Of a stretch of 64,000 nucleotides of DNA, positions 49,273 to 61,943 are shown piece after piece. Source of the DNA: Lepidodermella squamata (lineage: Eukaryota > Gastrotricha); NCBI GenBank assembly GCA_047495785.1, contig JBLDXI010000048.1:1-64000 (forward strand), in the 5' to 3' direction. Under the pieces are notes generated by a model. That model saw nothing but the letters and a program-made list of their open reading frames with translations. It was not told the DNA's origin and did no database searches. Position numbers and translations under genes: made by a program. Numbering within the stretch: position 1 is the stretch's first letter; each line of letters begins with the position of its first letter.

Positions 49273-52200
49273 TCATTCGTCGTCCGCATTTTTGTCGAAT
49301 GAAAACGGTGCGAATGAATAGCCCTGGCCACCGTAAAACTTGGACTGGAACTCGACCCAATGCAGACGGAGGGCGTGAAGGAAAGCCGAAAGGCCTTCCA
49401 TGAGCACAAGAATGCCAATGGTGAGCGATGCCCATACTGTGAATAGCACAAACATCATAGCGGCCCCGAGGTAGCTGGTTGTTCCGGCCGTAATCGGCAG
49501 CTTGAGCAGGTACATCCACAACACCTGCGACAATTCTACGTGGGCGAGGGAAAGCGCCCATAAACGGAGGTAAGACGCTGTGTGACTGACGAGGCCCAAG
49601 CAAAATTCGATAGTATGAATGGCTTGATGGATCAATTCTTCACTTAGGTCAAACTGTAAAGAATATATGACTTGATTGAAACCCGATAACGTGATCGAAA
49701 CACTTACGTGACCACCATGACCGTGACCGCCAGCTGGAGCAGCTGGAGCAGCTGGCTTCTTAGCCAGAGCTGCTGTATCCGCAGTTTCATCATCACTGCT
49801 TCTAGGGGAAGATTTCGCTCCCTCTTCATTTGCTAGGCGAGGAGGTTCGTAACTTCCACCAGGTAGCAAACCAGCTTCCGCAGCCTCGCGACGTTCCTTA
49901 GCGACAGCTCGACGCCACATAATCAACGGCTTGCTCAAAAGAAGCCATGGAACTGAAGCTACGGCCAAGATTACAAAAGCAGTTTGAAGAGGTTTCAGCT
50001 ATAATGAAAACAAGCTTTAGCCCTATTCGATGACAATTTAGTTCGCTTACGTCTTCGAAAAGTTGTTCAGCGCAAGTTGCACTTTTACCCTTGTAGGAGA
50101 AAAGGACCATGTTGATTACTCCGATTAGAATAGAAGGCGCGCAAGAGCTGTTTTCAGGCGTGATTGTGATCCATTTCCAGACAATGAGAACATCCATGTA
50201 ACTGTATGAGAAATATTGAATATCCAAATTCCAGATATTATTAAAAGACTGACATGAAGATGCATGACATGAAAATCAGCATAGGAATGAACTCGCAGAA
50301 AATGCTCAAGTAACGGCGGTAGTGAAGGTGGTTGCCAACGCTCAGAATCAGACCGAATAACATTTGAATGACACCAAGGATGACACTCATTTTCATCTTC
50401 ATCGAATCGCTGAACATGATTTCATTCTGTTAGGAATTGAATATTGAGTAAACATTCATCTTAGCTTCTCAGTAAAAATGCAACTAACAGTAGCTCCATT
50501 CCAAATAGGATCGAGTCCAAAAGCGTAAGGTTCGTCGACTACTGTCCTCCAGTTGGTGCGATTCACCGGTTCCAGCATCATGGTTGCGGCGTCTTGGTTG
50601 TCCATCGGAACGATGATCGTCTGATTTGGGCTGACGTACCATGAAGATGGCAAAATCCTCAGCGATTTGCTGAAAATGTCGTTGTAAATGAACCCGGTGT
50701 ACATCGAGAACAGGCCCATCAACATAATGATGTAACGACCGCCGAAAAACATGCTGAAAGTCTACTCAAAAAACGTTTCAGATCCTGAAGCGAATATTAG
50801 AAGAAATAAGTTTTACCTCGTCAGTTCTAGCACGTTTTATCAAGCTCTTCTCCTTGATAACCAAGAAAAGGCCCGCCAGGAACATAATCAAACCGTGGCC
50901 AATATCTCCGAACATGACAGCGAAGAGAAAGGGGAAAGTGATCGTGGTGTAAAGAGCTGGGTTGATTTCTCCGTAATTGGCAACACCATAGGAATGGACA
51001 ATGGATTGATAGGCGGACGTAAACTTATTCAGTCGAAAGTATGTTGGTGGGTCCATATCGGTCTCTCGAAGGTGGAGGAAAGAAGACACAGAGCTTCCGA
51101 CGCTTTGCTGTATAAGTTAACTTTGTCATCAAGATAATTTCATAATTCTATAGAAAGTACCGAAGCTTGGGCCAAAACCATTCTGATTCGTTCGATTTCA
51201 GCAGTTGGGCACCACCCATCTCCAATCAAGCACTTTGTCGAAACATCAACGTTGAATTTGTTCAGCTCGTGATAAACTGCTTTGACCTTGGCAACCTGGG
51301 CTTCCCATAAACGCAATTTCGCAGCAGCGTTTAGAAGCAAACGATGGCGATGGTCTTCAGTCTGGCTCAAAACTGAAACCAAATCAGCGATTCTGGTCTC
51401 AATGCCAGCTCTAACTCGCTGTCTCTCAACTTGTCCACTTGGAAACGTGTGAACAACGGCGTGGTAAGCATCGCAAATCTTCTTGATGCGAGACTTCAGC
51501 TGCTCACCCTGGAAAAAGGCGATGAAAACCTCCTTTGGCGGCTGGTTTTTCGTCAAATCAGCAGCCACGGACGTTGGGGCGTCGCTAGCTAGCGGAATCA
51601 CTGAAGCGTGACGCAGGTAGATGTTACCTCGGGCAACACGCCAAAGCATTCGCTCAAAACTCACAACCTTTTCACGAGGAATAACCCCGGAAATGAAGCT
51701 AGAATAGGATAACAATAGAATTTTTCTGGAACTTATTGTTGAGGCTCTTACTTCAAAGAAGCGAGCGAAGCCGTGTCTTGCATGATCATAGCTTTGTCCG
51801 AAGTGTCGGAGTCTTCAGCCGACGCTTCAACATGAATTTCCCCAGTGTTATCAGTGTGGAGTTGAACATAGGCCAATGTGTGGCGCATATCGATCAAGTC
51901 GATGTAGTTTCGCTCCAACGTTTGGGCATTCATGCTGACCTCTTTTAACTCTCCTTCGAGCTTTTCCAACGTGTTTTCCAACTCGCTCAGCTCTTTTGGG
52001 CCAGGCACGGGCGGATTATCGCCTGCTTCGAACATTCTGATTTCTACGAAAATTGAGAACTTGACATGAAAATCCAAGTCCAAAAATGGCGCAGCAGCTT
52101 ACGTTCGCACTCTTGAATCTCTTTATCAACGTAACGTAGAATGCGCTCCATCTCGTCACATTTGCGAATGTCGCTGGTGTATTTTCGCTGGAACGCGGTT

Positions 52201-52393
52201 ACGTTTTCGTTGAGATCTCGGAACTGGACGAACCCTAACTCACCCAGCGCAGCGACGCAGGCGAAAGCTGGAAAATTGCTTACATGAAGCTAGAAAACTC
52301 AACAACGACAATATTCATACCCGCTTCTGGCTGGATGAAGTAGTCGCACAGGGACATCTCCTCACTGCGGAAGATGCTGACGTGACCCGACAT
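49273..52393 (-). CDS. V-type proton ATPase subunit a (10 exons)
   Basis: Exons on the minus strand: 52321-52393, 52103-52267, 51752-52043, 51161-51698, 50817-51107, 50489-50761, 50254-50426, 50051-50201, 49708-49998, 49273-49653; 875 residues. Introns are 52-62 bp. It is the a subunit of the membrane Vo sector, coupling ATP hydrolysis to proton transport in endomembranes. The N-terminal cytoplasmic half begins with [12 protein letters not shown] and contains coiled-coil stretches. [12 protein letters not shown] and [10 protein letters not shown] are family signatures. The C-terminal half has about eight membrane segments, from [20 protein letters not shown] to [20 protein letters not shown], whose Arg is the essential proton-channel residue, ending in [20 protein letters not shown] Lys/Ala/Pro linker with GGHGHGGH precedes the last exon. 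Length and motif order are normal; nothing is missing. Start ATG 52393. Confidence 0.96.
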
Positions 52394-54190
52394 CTTTCAG
52401 CTAGCTGGAACAAATTTTAAAATGAACCCGTTGCTGTTTTGTGCACTAATAACGTTATTCACTATTTTGACTTCCTTTCGTAGCTGTTGTGCGATAAGGT
52501 CGGTCGGTCGAACCGGAGATTAGAGTTATCTGGACGCCTCGTTGCCGTTTCAACGGTGATAAAACAATTAATTCCACATCTCAGGCTTAACAGCAGTCCG
52601 TGACAGCGGTATGTTTTATCTTATTCTCGATGCTCAAAAAGGGATAGACAGCTCGTTATTTCTCATTCTTTTCCGCGTTTTTCAGTCTCAGATAGTTGAT
52701 TTTTGGTGAAATGTAACTCAGATGACTTCTTGTGGCGTTGTCACAGCTTCCGCGTTAGAGAATCGCTGCCCTCAATCCGCTCACTCGTCAGCTTGCGCCA
52801 CACTGCAGATCCTGTCGATCGCTAGACCCTTGTTCCACGCGCCAGCCCTTCACGCGCCGCCATGCTTGTGCACAGCACAGCAGCGCGTGTCTGGCCGACG
52901 CGCAGAGCTTAAGTCCAGCGAACGGCCAGATTCGTAATGCGGCGCTCGCCCGAGTGAGCGGCTCTTGTTGGTTGCGACCTCCGCGACAGAGGTTACAGAG
53001 AAGACGTCAGAGTGAAAGTTCGCCGAAGTGATTTTTTTCTGAGTTCTTCTGAAAGGAAAATACCCTGAAGGCATCCGCTTCTCGGAAAATTCTCCCCACG
53101 TCTAACTAGATAACTTTGGCTTAAATAAAATCGAAGTGGATACCCAAATTCGACGGTACCAATTTCAGCCGCTATTTGAAAAATGCAATGGCTGGGCAAT
53201 TTTATCCACTTTTCATTTGACAGCTTGATAAAATGTGGCTGCTTTTCCGGAGTTCCACAAGTTCCTTAACAACGAATCTATCGGCTTCATCTAAATTTTA
53301 GCCTGGGGGAAATGTTCAAACACTAGTTTTGACACTCCTAGGCATGAAAAAGTCGCCGAAAATTATTCAGGAGCAAGAGCGCCTTTTTTTATTCATTCGC
53401 AGTGTAGTCAAAAGAGCGACCGCTCGTAGAAACAGAATATTACAAATATAGATAAATTTTTCTTCATTCATAATTCCTCTTCATACGCATCTTTCCATCA
53501 GTAAATAACATCAATAAACAAGAAGAAATAGCAAACGTAAAAGAAGAAGACGGCGCGAGAAAAAACACAAGAAAAAAGTCTGCCAAAAAGAGAAAACAGA
53601 TTGTGCTCGTTACAATTAATATGACGCGCCACCTCACTCGTCATTTATTATTTACATACGCGACTCGGCCAGCGGCCAAAATAAGCGCATTTTCTCGCTC
53701 AAAAAATAACCAGTGGTACATAAATATTGGTAGTAGTGGTATGCAGAAGTAGCAAGTACCCGACGTCTGTTAAGTGGTTGCTATTCAATGGAAAAAGAGG
53801 CGAGCGACACAAGAACGGACAACAAGAACGGCGACGCACCGCTGGCGAAACGCAAAAATATTATTTATAAACAAAAAAGAGAGTAAGTAACACGACGCAA
53901 TTTTGCAATTAGAAGAATCTACCATAAAAATTGTAAAAGTGTGATGTTTTTCTAATAAGCGAAACTGGCATAGCGCCAATTTGTTAACAATGTAAGATCA
54001 GGTGAGAAGTGACCAGTGGCTGTAGCTTTTTTCAGCGTCTCAATCAGTTGGTTTCAGCAAAACTTGAAAAAATATCCCAACTTTCATGCTAAAACTGAAT
54101 CACTGGAGTTGAACACTTTCAAGACTTCACTAAAACTGTGCATCGAAATCTGTCTCAAGACACTGAAGTTGATGCCTTTTGCATGTGTCA
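52394..54190. other. Intergenic region between V-ATPase and bZIP genes
   Basis: Promoter side of the V-ATPase gene and 3' side of the bZIP gene, both minus strand. 52700-53000 is comparatively GC-rich (CpG-bearing) and may be the V-ATPase promoter. 53380-53990 is A-rich and may be the long 3' UTR of the bZIP gene. No further gene found. Confidence 0.55.
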
Positions 54191-55664
54191 CTACTTTTTA
54201 CGAGCCGACGTCCTGCGAGTGCCGCGAGGTGAAGGCGCCGCTGCCGCTGCTGCTGCGGCTGGTTTAGGCTGGGGAGGTGCTACTTGAGGTACTGGTGCTA
54301 CTGGAACCTGTTGTTTATGCTGCTCAACTACCTGAGTCTGTATTACGCTGTTATTATGAGGTGGTGGCGGTGGGACTGGGGAGACTCGCGAGATGATGCG
54401 CATTTTCGGCTGAGGCGGCGTCAACTGCTGCTGCTGCGCCGGCGATAGCGACAGCGTCAACGTTGGCGACGGCAGTTGCTGCGGGTGGTTAGCACGATCT
54501 GGAGATCCGGCGATGGACACCGTGACGGGGTGTAGGATGACGCGTTTCACGACTGGGGGCGAGACAGGGGCGGCGTGGGCTGAGGTGGGGGCTGATGCTG
54601 TCGAATTGGCGACTGGCGAGGTTGCGACCATCACCACTGGGATGTCCGAGTAATGCTGCTGTTGTTGTTGGTGCGGGCTTTGGTAGTGGATAGTTGCTTG
54701 AGGCTGGGCGTGTTGCACGATGGCGGCTGATGCTGCCCCGCTTTGCTGACCCGTTGCAGCGACAACAACCAGTTGAGACTGAAAAATACGAAATGAGGCT
54801 TATTAAAAAATTTTAAGGTAGCTTATTGGAAATGTATTCCACTGATTTCGTAAATTTTGATGAGACGATTGCTTTTTAAGTTTGAAATGTTAGAGAATGA
54901 CGAAAAATATCTGAAATCTCAGGCGATTTTCGAGCTTTTAATGGTTGGCTGTTAGAATTCTATTGTTCAAGCGGTCTCAGGAAACATTTTAAACTTGAGG
55001 GATCACAAATTCCACGTTTTGAGTAAAGGAGATCAAGTCTGAAGGATGCACATTTGATAAATTTAATCCGACCAATAAAATGTAGGCATAATTTGACATT
55101 TAAACCGTTAAACGCTATAGACAGAGGCTAAATAAAAACATTCTTGATATTATTAATTTGGCATTTAGAACAGGTAATACAGTGTCAATTTCAAAATTCA
55201 TCATCAAAATGAGACAATGGCTTAATATTAATCCTCTAATAAATTCTCGTTCAAGGTTGAGCGTAAACAATTTGTTCCTTCAACTTCGGGCTACCAACGA
55301 AGAATATTCATGAACTTGATTCAAACCACTGATTACAATATTAATCATCAAATCAGGGACAACTCACCATCATATCGTATTGCTGTTGTAAATCGGCCTC
55401 TTTTGCCGCTAACGCAGCATTCTCCTGCCGCATCGCATCGATGCGTTGCTTCCGCTGTTGTTCAGCCGCTTTTTTGGTCTGCCGGCACTTTGTCACCGCC
55501 GAATTATTCCGTGCCCTCCGTTGTTGATAATCGTCATTTCCAGAATCAGAACTAGCCACAGCAGCCGCCGCTTCTTTCTTCGTCACGCGGCCGCCTCGAG
55601 TTTTAGCCGCCGGGGGTGGCGAGGGCGTTTCAGGCGCTTTGGCAGGCGATTTACGTTTGCCCAT
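54191..55664 (-). CDS. C/EBP-type bZIP transcription factor (2 exons)
   Basis: Exons 55368-55664 and 54191-54778, joined in phase 0 (ATGATG|GTGAGT ... TTTTCAG|TCTCAA); 294 residues. The bZIP lies near the N terminus: basic region QQRRARNNSAVTKCRQTKKAAEQ at about 47-69, with the N-x-x-AV-x-x-x-R spacing of the C/EBP family (Cys where most members have Ser). A leucine-zipper-like heptad run follows (AMRQENAALAAKEADLQQQY). The remaining 200 residues are Gln/Pro/Ala-rich, typical of a transactivation region, and end in a basic RRTSARKK tail. It would bind CCAAT-box-like DNA as a dimer in the nucleus. The short zipper makes C/EBP-gamma-like the closest guess; other bZIP classes are not excluded. 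It follows the Hip gene by 231 bp on the same strand. Confidence 0.8.
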
Positions 55665-55895
55665 TCAAAAATAAAATTCAAATTTAAATGCCTAAAATTA
55701 ACGACAAAAAAATCAGTTGAGCAGCTGCTATTTTTCTAATAAACATCCTAAAAGCAAGCACAACATAGCCCCTATTACCTGGCCTATCACATCGAAATCA
55801 CAAGGAGTGCGAAAAATATGCGTTTTTTAGACTCATTTCATGATTATTTGTTCACGGTTTATGCTCAGTTTGTGTCCAGGTCTAGTCAGACTAGC

Positions 55896-57351
55896 TTAAT
55901 CGACGTCAAAGTTCGAAGTCGGCCGAGGACCACCGGCTCCAGGAGCTCCGCCCGGGAAACCACCGCCCATGCCACCAAACATACCGGCCATTCCAGGCAT
56001 GCCTCCCATACCGCCCATTCCAGGCATACCGCCCATGCCTGGCATACCGCCCATACCTGGCATTCCACCCATGCCACCCATACCACCCGGCATGCCACCA
56101 CCAGCAAATTTGCTCTGCATTTTGTCGAAGAACTTCTTCATCTTGGGGTTGCTCTGGTACTTCAACATATTCATCGGGTTCGAGGACACGTCTTGCAACG
56201 CGGCTTGAATCTCAGGGTCATTCAATGCCTCCATCAACTCGGGGTCATCTACAGACAAAAAGAGAATCAAGCATGTTTGGATGAGTCACGTGACCTACTG
56301 AACAAATTAGCGAACATTCCCTCCATACCAGGAGGCATGCCACCCGGTCCGCCACCGCACTCTTCGTCTTCGCCATGAGCATGGCCATGATGAGCGTGCT
56401 TACGGCGTTCTTCCTCCTCCTTTTTCATCCTTTCGTATTCAGCCTGGCGACGGGCTCGTTCACGCAAACGTTGCTTAGCCTCGCGAGCTTCACGCCTCTG
56501 CAGCAACTTTCGCTCGTGCGCTTCGATTTTCAAAGCCCTAGGCTCAACAACATCCTTCAGCAATGCGTAGGATCCGTCGTCGTAATCGAGCTTCAACGCT
56601 AGTCGTAGGTCCTTAGCTGCCAATTCCCAGTTGCCAAGCAAACGATGCGCTTGGCCACGAGCACGGTATGGCACTGCGCTATCTGGGTTCATGTTAATAG
56701 CGTGATCAGCATCACGAATCGCAGCGTTTGGCTTCGATAGACGAACGTAGCAAGCTGCGCGCTTAGCGTACAGCATTGGAAGTTGCGGGTTGAGTTCAAT
56801 AGCTTCGGTGTACAAACGAACAGCGTCTTCAAATCTGCCGTCATTCTGAGCAGCTGCGGCCTCGGAACGCTTGTCGTTTGCTTTCTCCATGTCTTCGTCA
56901 GAAACTTCCTTATCCGGATTTCCCATAGGCTGGGGTGCCTCATTGTCAGGTTCGATACAGCCCTCACGGTCGACCTCAACATCGGAGACAGGCTCTTCCT
57001 CATCTTCGTCATCGTCATCCGCGTGCTTTTCCGCTTTCGGTTCTGCTTTCGGCGCTTCATGCTTCGGCTGCTCAGCTTTGTGCCCAGGCTCCTCCACCAG
57101 AGGCGGAATAGTTGCTCCCATGCTGCAATGATGCGAAAATGACTACATATTGCATCATCTCATAAATCTAGAATACCCTTGGAGCCATTCCCGGAAAAAT
57201 GCGAGATCCGGGCGATGTAAAATTGATGGCTTTTGCTTAATCAGCGAGATGAACTGCTTTAATAACTGAACCTGAATAGAGCAATATATGATAAAGACGC
57301 CAAAAAAACAGAGCATGGGAATCTTCCTACCTGCTGTTGTTCGGCGTTCAT
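55896..57351 (-). CDS. ST13: Hsc70-interacting protein, Hip/ST13 (4 exons)
   Basis: Exons on the minus strand: 57331-57351, 57177-57265, 56299-57122, 55896-56248; 428 residues. It is a cytosolic co-chaperone that stabilises ADP-bound Hsc70. Residues 1-45 are the Hip N domain (LLKQFISLIKQKP ... FFREWLQGMGATIPP). An acidic stretch (DDDDEDEEE) and EPDNEAPQPMG follow. Three TPR repeats (about 118-220, from ANDKRSEAAAAQNDGRFEDA to ALKLDYD) form the Hsc70-binding part, followed by a highly charged Arg/Glu helix. The DP/STI1 domain is at about 312-360 (DPELMEALNDPEIQAALQDV...KYQSNPKMKKFF). The last 60 residues are GGMPGM-type repeats. In vertebrate Hip such repeats precede the DP domain; here they mostly follow it. 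The first exon encodes only seven residues; the ATG at 57351 is the first without an immediate stop. Confidence 0.94.
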
Positions 57352-58159
57352 TTCATGCAATTTAGAAAACTCGTTCGTTTAATTTTCTAGGCAAATGAGA
57401 TAGATATGTATACAGCTGAAATTTTAAAGTTTCCCAAGTTCTAAAATGAATAAGCTGTAATCTCAATCTCAAGGGAAAACGCTACTTCCGACAGATCATG
57501 CGGGCGTGTATCACAAAAAAACTCTGGAAGAATCTTGCTGATGGATGATGGATTGTTTGGGATTTGGGACGCAAAAAATATATATTATACGTGAAGGGTG
57601 GTCATTATTAATGTTTTTTGAATATATTAATTTTAAACGGCTTTCTGCATTCCATGCGATGTTTTTATACGAGCTGCAGTATTTGGCTCTGGATACCAAT
57701 TCAAGGTCATTTTCATATTTTCGCGGGGTTTTTGTCACCTGCCACAGCCAGAGCGCATTCGCGGCCAGAGCAACTAACACGTGCGACCTTTCGACCTCAC
57801 TGTTGATACGCACTACGCGACCTTCAGGCACGAGTCGGAGATATGCATGCGAGATCTCTATTATAGGCTATCGATTTTGGGGTTTAGAACAACGTCTTGT
57901 GTCTTCAGCGATCAACCTTACCTTACCAAGTAATTGAAGAACTGAAGAAAAAGAGGCACCTGGTGGCCGTTGCCGGTTATCACCGGGCTTGTTTTGTTTC
58001 AGCGTCTATCTAACCTGTCATCTATAAATTTTGAAACGAGAAACGAGCCCGATGCTATTCATAATAAGACAACAATCCTAAGTAGCTTCACGGAGTCGTT
58101 TTCATCATTATTAAATCATTATTTTATGCTGCTTCATTAGAATTAATAATTAATGGAAG
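57352..58159. other. Divergent promoter region, Hip and repeat-protein genes
   Basis: 808 bp between two genes transcribed away from each other. AT-rich with an ATATATATTATA stretch at about 57578. No further gene; a 130-codon plus-strand frame here lacks support. Confidence 0.55.
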
Positions 58160-60483
58160 ATGAGTGGAGCTTACTCACAGCTCGAAAGTGACCGATATGA
58201 CCCGCAAAGTGAATACTCCTGGCAGCTAGAGCTGCCTTCGAACCAGCAATATACGTACCCGGTGCTACCGTATAATCAAGTCAATTCGTTAATTTATTGG
58301 GGTCACAACCATGCTCAAAGTCAGTACTACTGCCAGCCTGAGCAGTCTTCGAACCAGCAATTTGCGTACCCGGTGCAACCGTGCAATCAATTTAACCAGG
58401 AATTTATTCAGGGTCCCAACCAATACATCTGGCAGCCAGAGCTGTCTCTGAACCGGCAATATCCGTACCCGGGACAACCCCAAAATCAATTCAACCAGGA
58501 ATTTATTCAGGGTTTCAACAATGCACAAAGTGAATTCTCCGGGCGGCTAGAGCAGTCTTCGATGCAGCAATTTGCTTACCCGATGCAACCGTACAATCAA
58601 GTCAACCCGGTAATTTATTTGGGTCACAACCATGCTCGAAGTAAATACTACTGCCAGCCTGAGCTGTCTTTGAACCGGCAATATCAGTACCCGATGCAAC
58701 CGTACACTCAATTCAACCAGGAATTTATTCAGGGTCCCAACCTTCCGCCTAGTGAATACCACTGCCAAGAAAAGCAGCTTTTTGAGCAGTCTTCGTACAA
58801 GCGATATCCGCACCCGCTGCAAACCCGCTGCGATCAGTTCAGCCAGGAAAGTTCAACAGGCCGTCGTCAGGCTGACTTTTCATCAATGAAAAGAAAAGCT
58901 TGCGCTATCGAAGAAGATTCTGCGTTTATGCCTCCACCGCCTAAACACAATAATAATGTGCCCCCGACTTCTGCACTCGATCAGCAGCCAACCGATAACC
59001 TCGCCGGAATCATCCCAGTAAGTTTTATACTAGTTGCATCTCTTTCGAATTACCGTTGCACCAAAGATCAAATGGTGGTATTATCTTGTTGGTGTGGATT
59101 TAAGTTAACGCTTCGGATTGAAATTGATATTTTTTTGTGACAGGATATGATTCGCACTAATGCGCCGTCCAATCATGATGCGCGAGAGCCGACTGCGACT
59201 TTCGGCGATGCAATTGCGATGCTAAGGGACACTGATGTTGACACTCGCGAGGGGTTTTTCGAGTCAGGCAACCATGATATCATCGGACAGCCCTCTACGA
59301 GTAACGGCGGCGCGCCTGAATACGAGAAAGACTCGCCGAAGGTCTACAGAGCCAAGAATCTGCCCAAGTGCTTCCATTCGGTGCATATTGAAGGCTGCGT
59401 CAATGACCAACAAATTTGCAACAAAAAACCGGCGAAATTTTTCATCCGATGTGTTCATAGCCGCGAGGCTTACAGCAAGGTGAGCTAATTTATTTTCGTT
59501 TAAGCTGCTTATTGGATACATTTTTTCGAAAAATTACCGTGATATCCGCCAAGTCGTGCGCTGTTCGAACTCTCAGCTCCGTTTCCGATCAAAATTCGCT
59601 AAAAAATTCCGATTTTATTCTTCAGCTACCGACCGAGTTGATTGACAAGTTCGGAGATGCGCTGGGAGGCCGGCAATCCGACCAACACAGGCGCCACACG
59701 ATCGCCGTTTTCCTTGACATGGGCGATTACGACCTGTTGGTGGCACTGATCTTCGCGAAACTGCACGAAGAAACTGCGATTGTGAGCAACAGGCGCCGTG
59801 TTAGCCTGGAGTGTTACAACACTCTGAAATCGGCCGACCTCAAACGAAGCATCCGCAAGTTCGCCGTCAAATCGATGCGAGACGCCGTGATAGGCTATTT
59901 CGGCTTGTTGTGGGAGTGCGGTTACTACTCGGCGCATTTCAAAGCGGGCGATTTCGGTGACAAGAAGCGGTGCTGCATGCTAATCATCCGGGCTACCAAG
60001 GCCGGCAAGGCTACTGACTGCCGGACGCTGGCTACACCGCGGCGCATCTACAACTACTACGACTGGTTGCGGCACAAGGTGAAAAGTCGCCGCAATATCG
60101 CCAAAATGCCCTTGTTCGAAGGCGACACGCTGATGATGGCCGTTGTTGGTACAATCAAGAAACAGCAGAAGGAGACAGGCCAGTTTGATCTAGAGAAAAT
60201 GTGGCTGGCTGTTAACAGGGCGGTGAAGAAGGTCGACACATCGGCTTTCGTCGTGGTTCTGCGCAGCACGAACGCCGTGACTTTAGCGCCACGTTGTAAT
60301 TGCAGCCGTTATTGCAAAAATGCCCCGGACTGCGGCACGACCGCGACGCCTGGCAGCGACCAGTCAATTTTCGACTCGCGCTCGCGTTTCGTTGAATCTG
60401 CTCGCCTGTTCGATTTGCGCTTCGACTCGACTGAGCGAGCGAAAACTTCCACGGCCCAAGTCATTCAAAACGTTGTATGTTGA
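58160..60483 (+). CDS. Unrecognised protein with Gln/Tyr/Pro-rich tandem repeats (3 exons)
   Basis: Exons 58160-59017, 59144-59479, 59626-60483; all phase 0, 683 residues. I do not recognise the family. Residues about 18-215 hold five to six repeats of 33-38 residues of two kinds. One contains NQVN...GHNHA.S.YYC (first and fourth units), the other NQFNQEFIQG (second, third and fifth), each followed by QPE and NQQ or NRQ then YPYP-like sequence. A basic stretch (MKRKAC) and PPPPKHNNN follow and could act as a nuclear signal. The C-terminal 400 residues look globular: KCFHSVHIEGC...KPAKFFIRCVH, LPTELIDKFGDALGG, a basic helix-rich region, and CNCSRYCKNAPDC near the end. No signal peptide or membrane segment. 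Nuclear or DNA/RNA-binding function is a guess from composition only. Confidence 0.78.
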
Positions 60484-60699
60484 TGTTTCCCAACGATTGT
60501 TTTCGAGCAGGCTTATTTTGCTATTCAAATTTTCGATGTGATAATTTTCCGGGTGATACCGACGATTTATGAAGCTGGTTGACATTTTTAAGACATTTTG
60601 GCGATTATTTGCCAGTTATCTTGATGGAGAGCTGTTGCTCCATCTGTCTGTTCATGGTTCTTAACTGCCGGTCTGAAATGTATGGCTCTTATTTTTTCG

Positions 60700-60705
60700 A
60701 ATAAA
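60700..60705 (+). promoter_or_regulatory. Poly(A) signal AATAAA, repeat-protein gene
   Basis: AATAAA 217 bp after the stop codon at 60483. Confidence 0.55.
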
Positions 60706-61184
60706 ATGAATACTTTTGAATAATATTTCCGGATTAATCTTCAGTTTGGGACTGGTCGAAGTTTGCAATATCGCCGAATTTGCAATTGAGTGAATGAAGG
60801 ACTTTGCTCCAGACGTGAGGTTGATTTCATACAAAAAACAGAATACCCAAAGCTACAAAACGAGTTTTGGCCTCGGAACAATATAGTCGATGCATAAATG
60901 ACGATTGGGAGCAACATTCGCGAAACAAGTAAATTTTCAAGATTTTTCGCGATCGTTTGGCAGGCAAGATAGCATGCTTGATTAACACATATACATAATT
61001 TGCAGTTTTCAAGGATTCAAAATTATTGGACGATACTTCTTTCTGCAGCAATTTTTTTATTCGATCAGGGACATATTATGATTCGGTTTATGAAAATATG
61101 TACTATAATCACAATGCCAGCTGATAGCGTGATTCGAAGGCTGCATAGTTTTGCCAAGTGATTATTCTTGAAGTTTCACCAATA

Positions 61185-61943
61185 CATTATAGTCCGGATT
61201 TGTCGAGTAGATGAATCATAACAAGTTTTTTTCTACGCTGCAATAATTTATTGCTATTATTTTTTGTGTTGCGTCGTTCGGTCAATCGGTCACTCCGTCA
61301 GTTGGTCATTTTTTGCAGCCCTGGGTTCGATCGTTCGTGATGGTTCAACGGCTGGCATTTTTACGAGTACATGCTTATACCGTACTCAAACACTATGACC
61401 CCCAAGCACTTAGGTGCTTTAAATATTACTGCACACAAGTAATTATCAACGGATGTTATCGAGGATACATTTTAACGGTGTGAGGAAAAATTGGGCGATT
61501 CACATAATTAATGAATCCATAACGGCGTTGAGAGCAGAAATCAGTGGAATCTACAATTGCCGGTTGAAATGAAGCGTATCCGACTTATACCAACGTGAAT
61601 GCAACCTAAAGCAATCGGATATTTCGTCATACTTTGAGCATTTCCCTCATCGTAATTTTCCTACTCAAATGAAATACTTCCAACTCGCAAAATTTTCATT
61701 TGTAGTTTTAACCACCTAAGTGCTTAGTAGGTCGTAGTGTTTTATTACTGTATGGGCCTGTAATCGTAAAAAAACAGCCGTTGAACTATCACGAACGATC
61801 GAACCCAGGGCTGCAAAAATGACCAACTGACGGAGTGACCGATTGACCGAACGACGCAACACAAAAAATAATAGCAATAAATTATTGCAGCGTAGAAAAA
61901 AACTTGTTATGATTCATCTACTCGACAAATCCGGACTATAATG
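61185..61943. mobile_element. Inverted-repeat (fold-back) element, about 760 bp
   Basis: Left arm from CATTATAGTCCGGATTTG (61185) to about 61435 is mirrored by a right arm from about 61705 to 61943. The outer 190 bp are almost perfect; the inner part has diverged. The loop is about 270 bp. TA occurs just outside TAGTCCGG on both ends, which fits a Tc1/mariner-type TA duplication. It contains no open frame for a transposase, so it would be non-autonomous. Confidence 0.75.

Noticed and set aside
57545-57937. 130-codon plus-strand frame upstream of Hip
   Set aside because: No homology, and it sits in the promoter gap between divergent genes.
61300-61345. A tRNA remnant at the GGGTTCGATCG motif
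   Set aside because: No acceptor, D arm or anticodon arm can be folded around it; only a B-box-like stretch is present.
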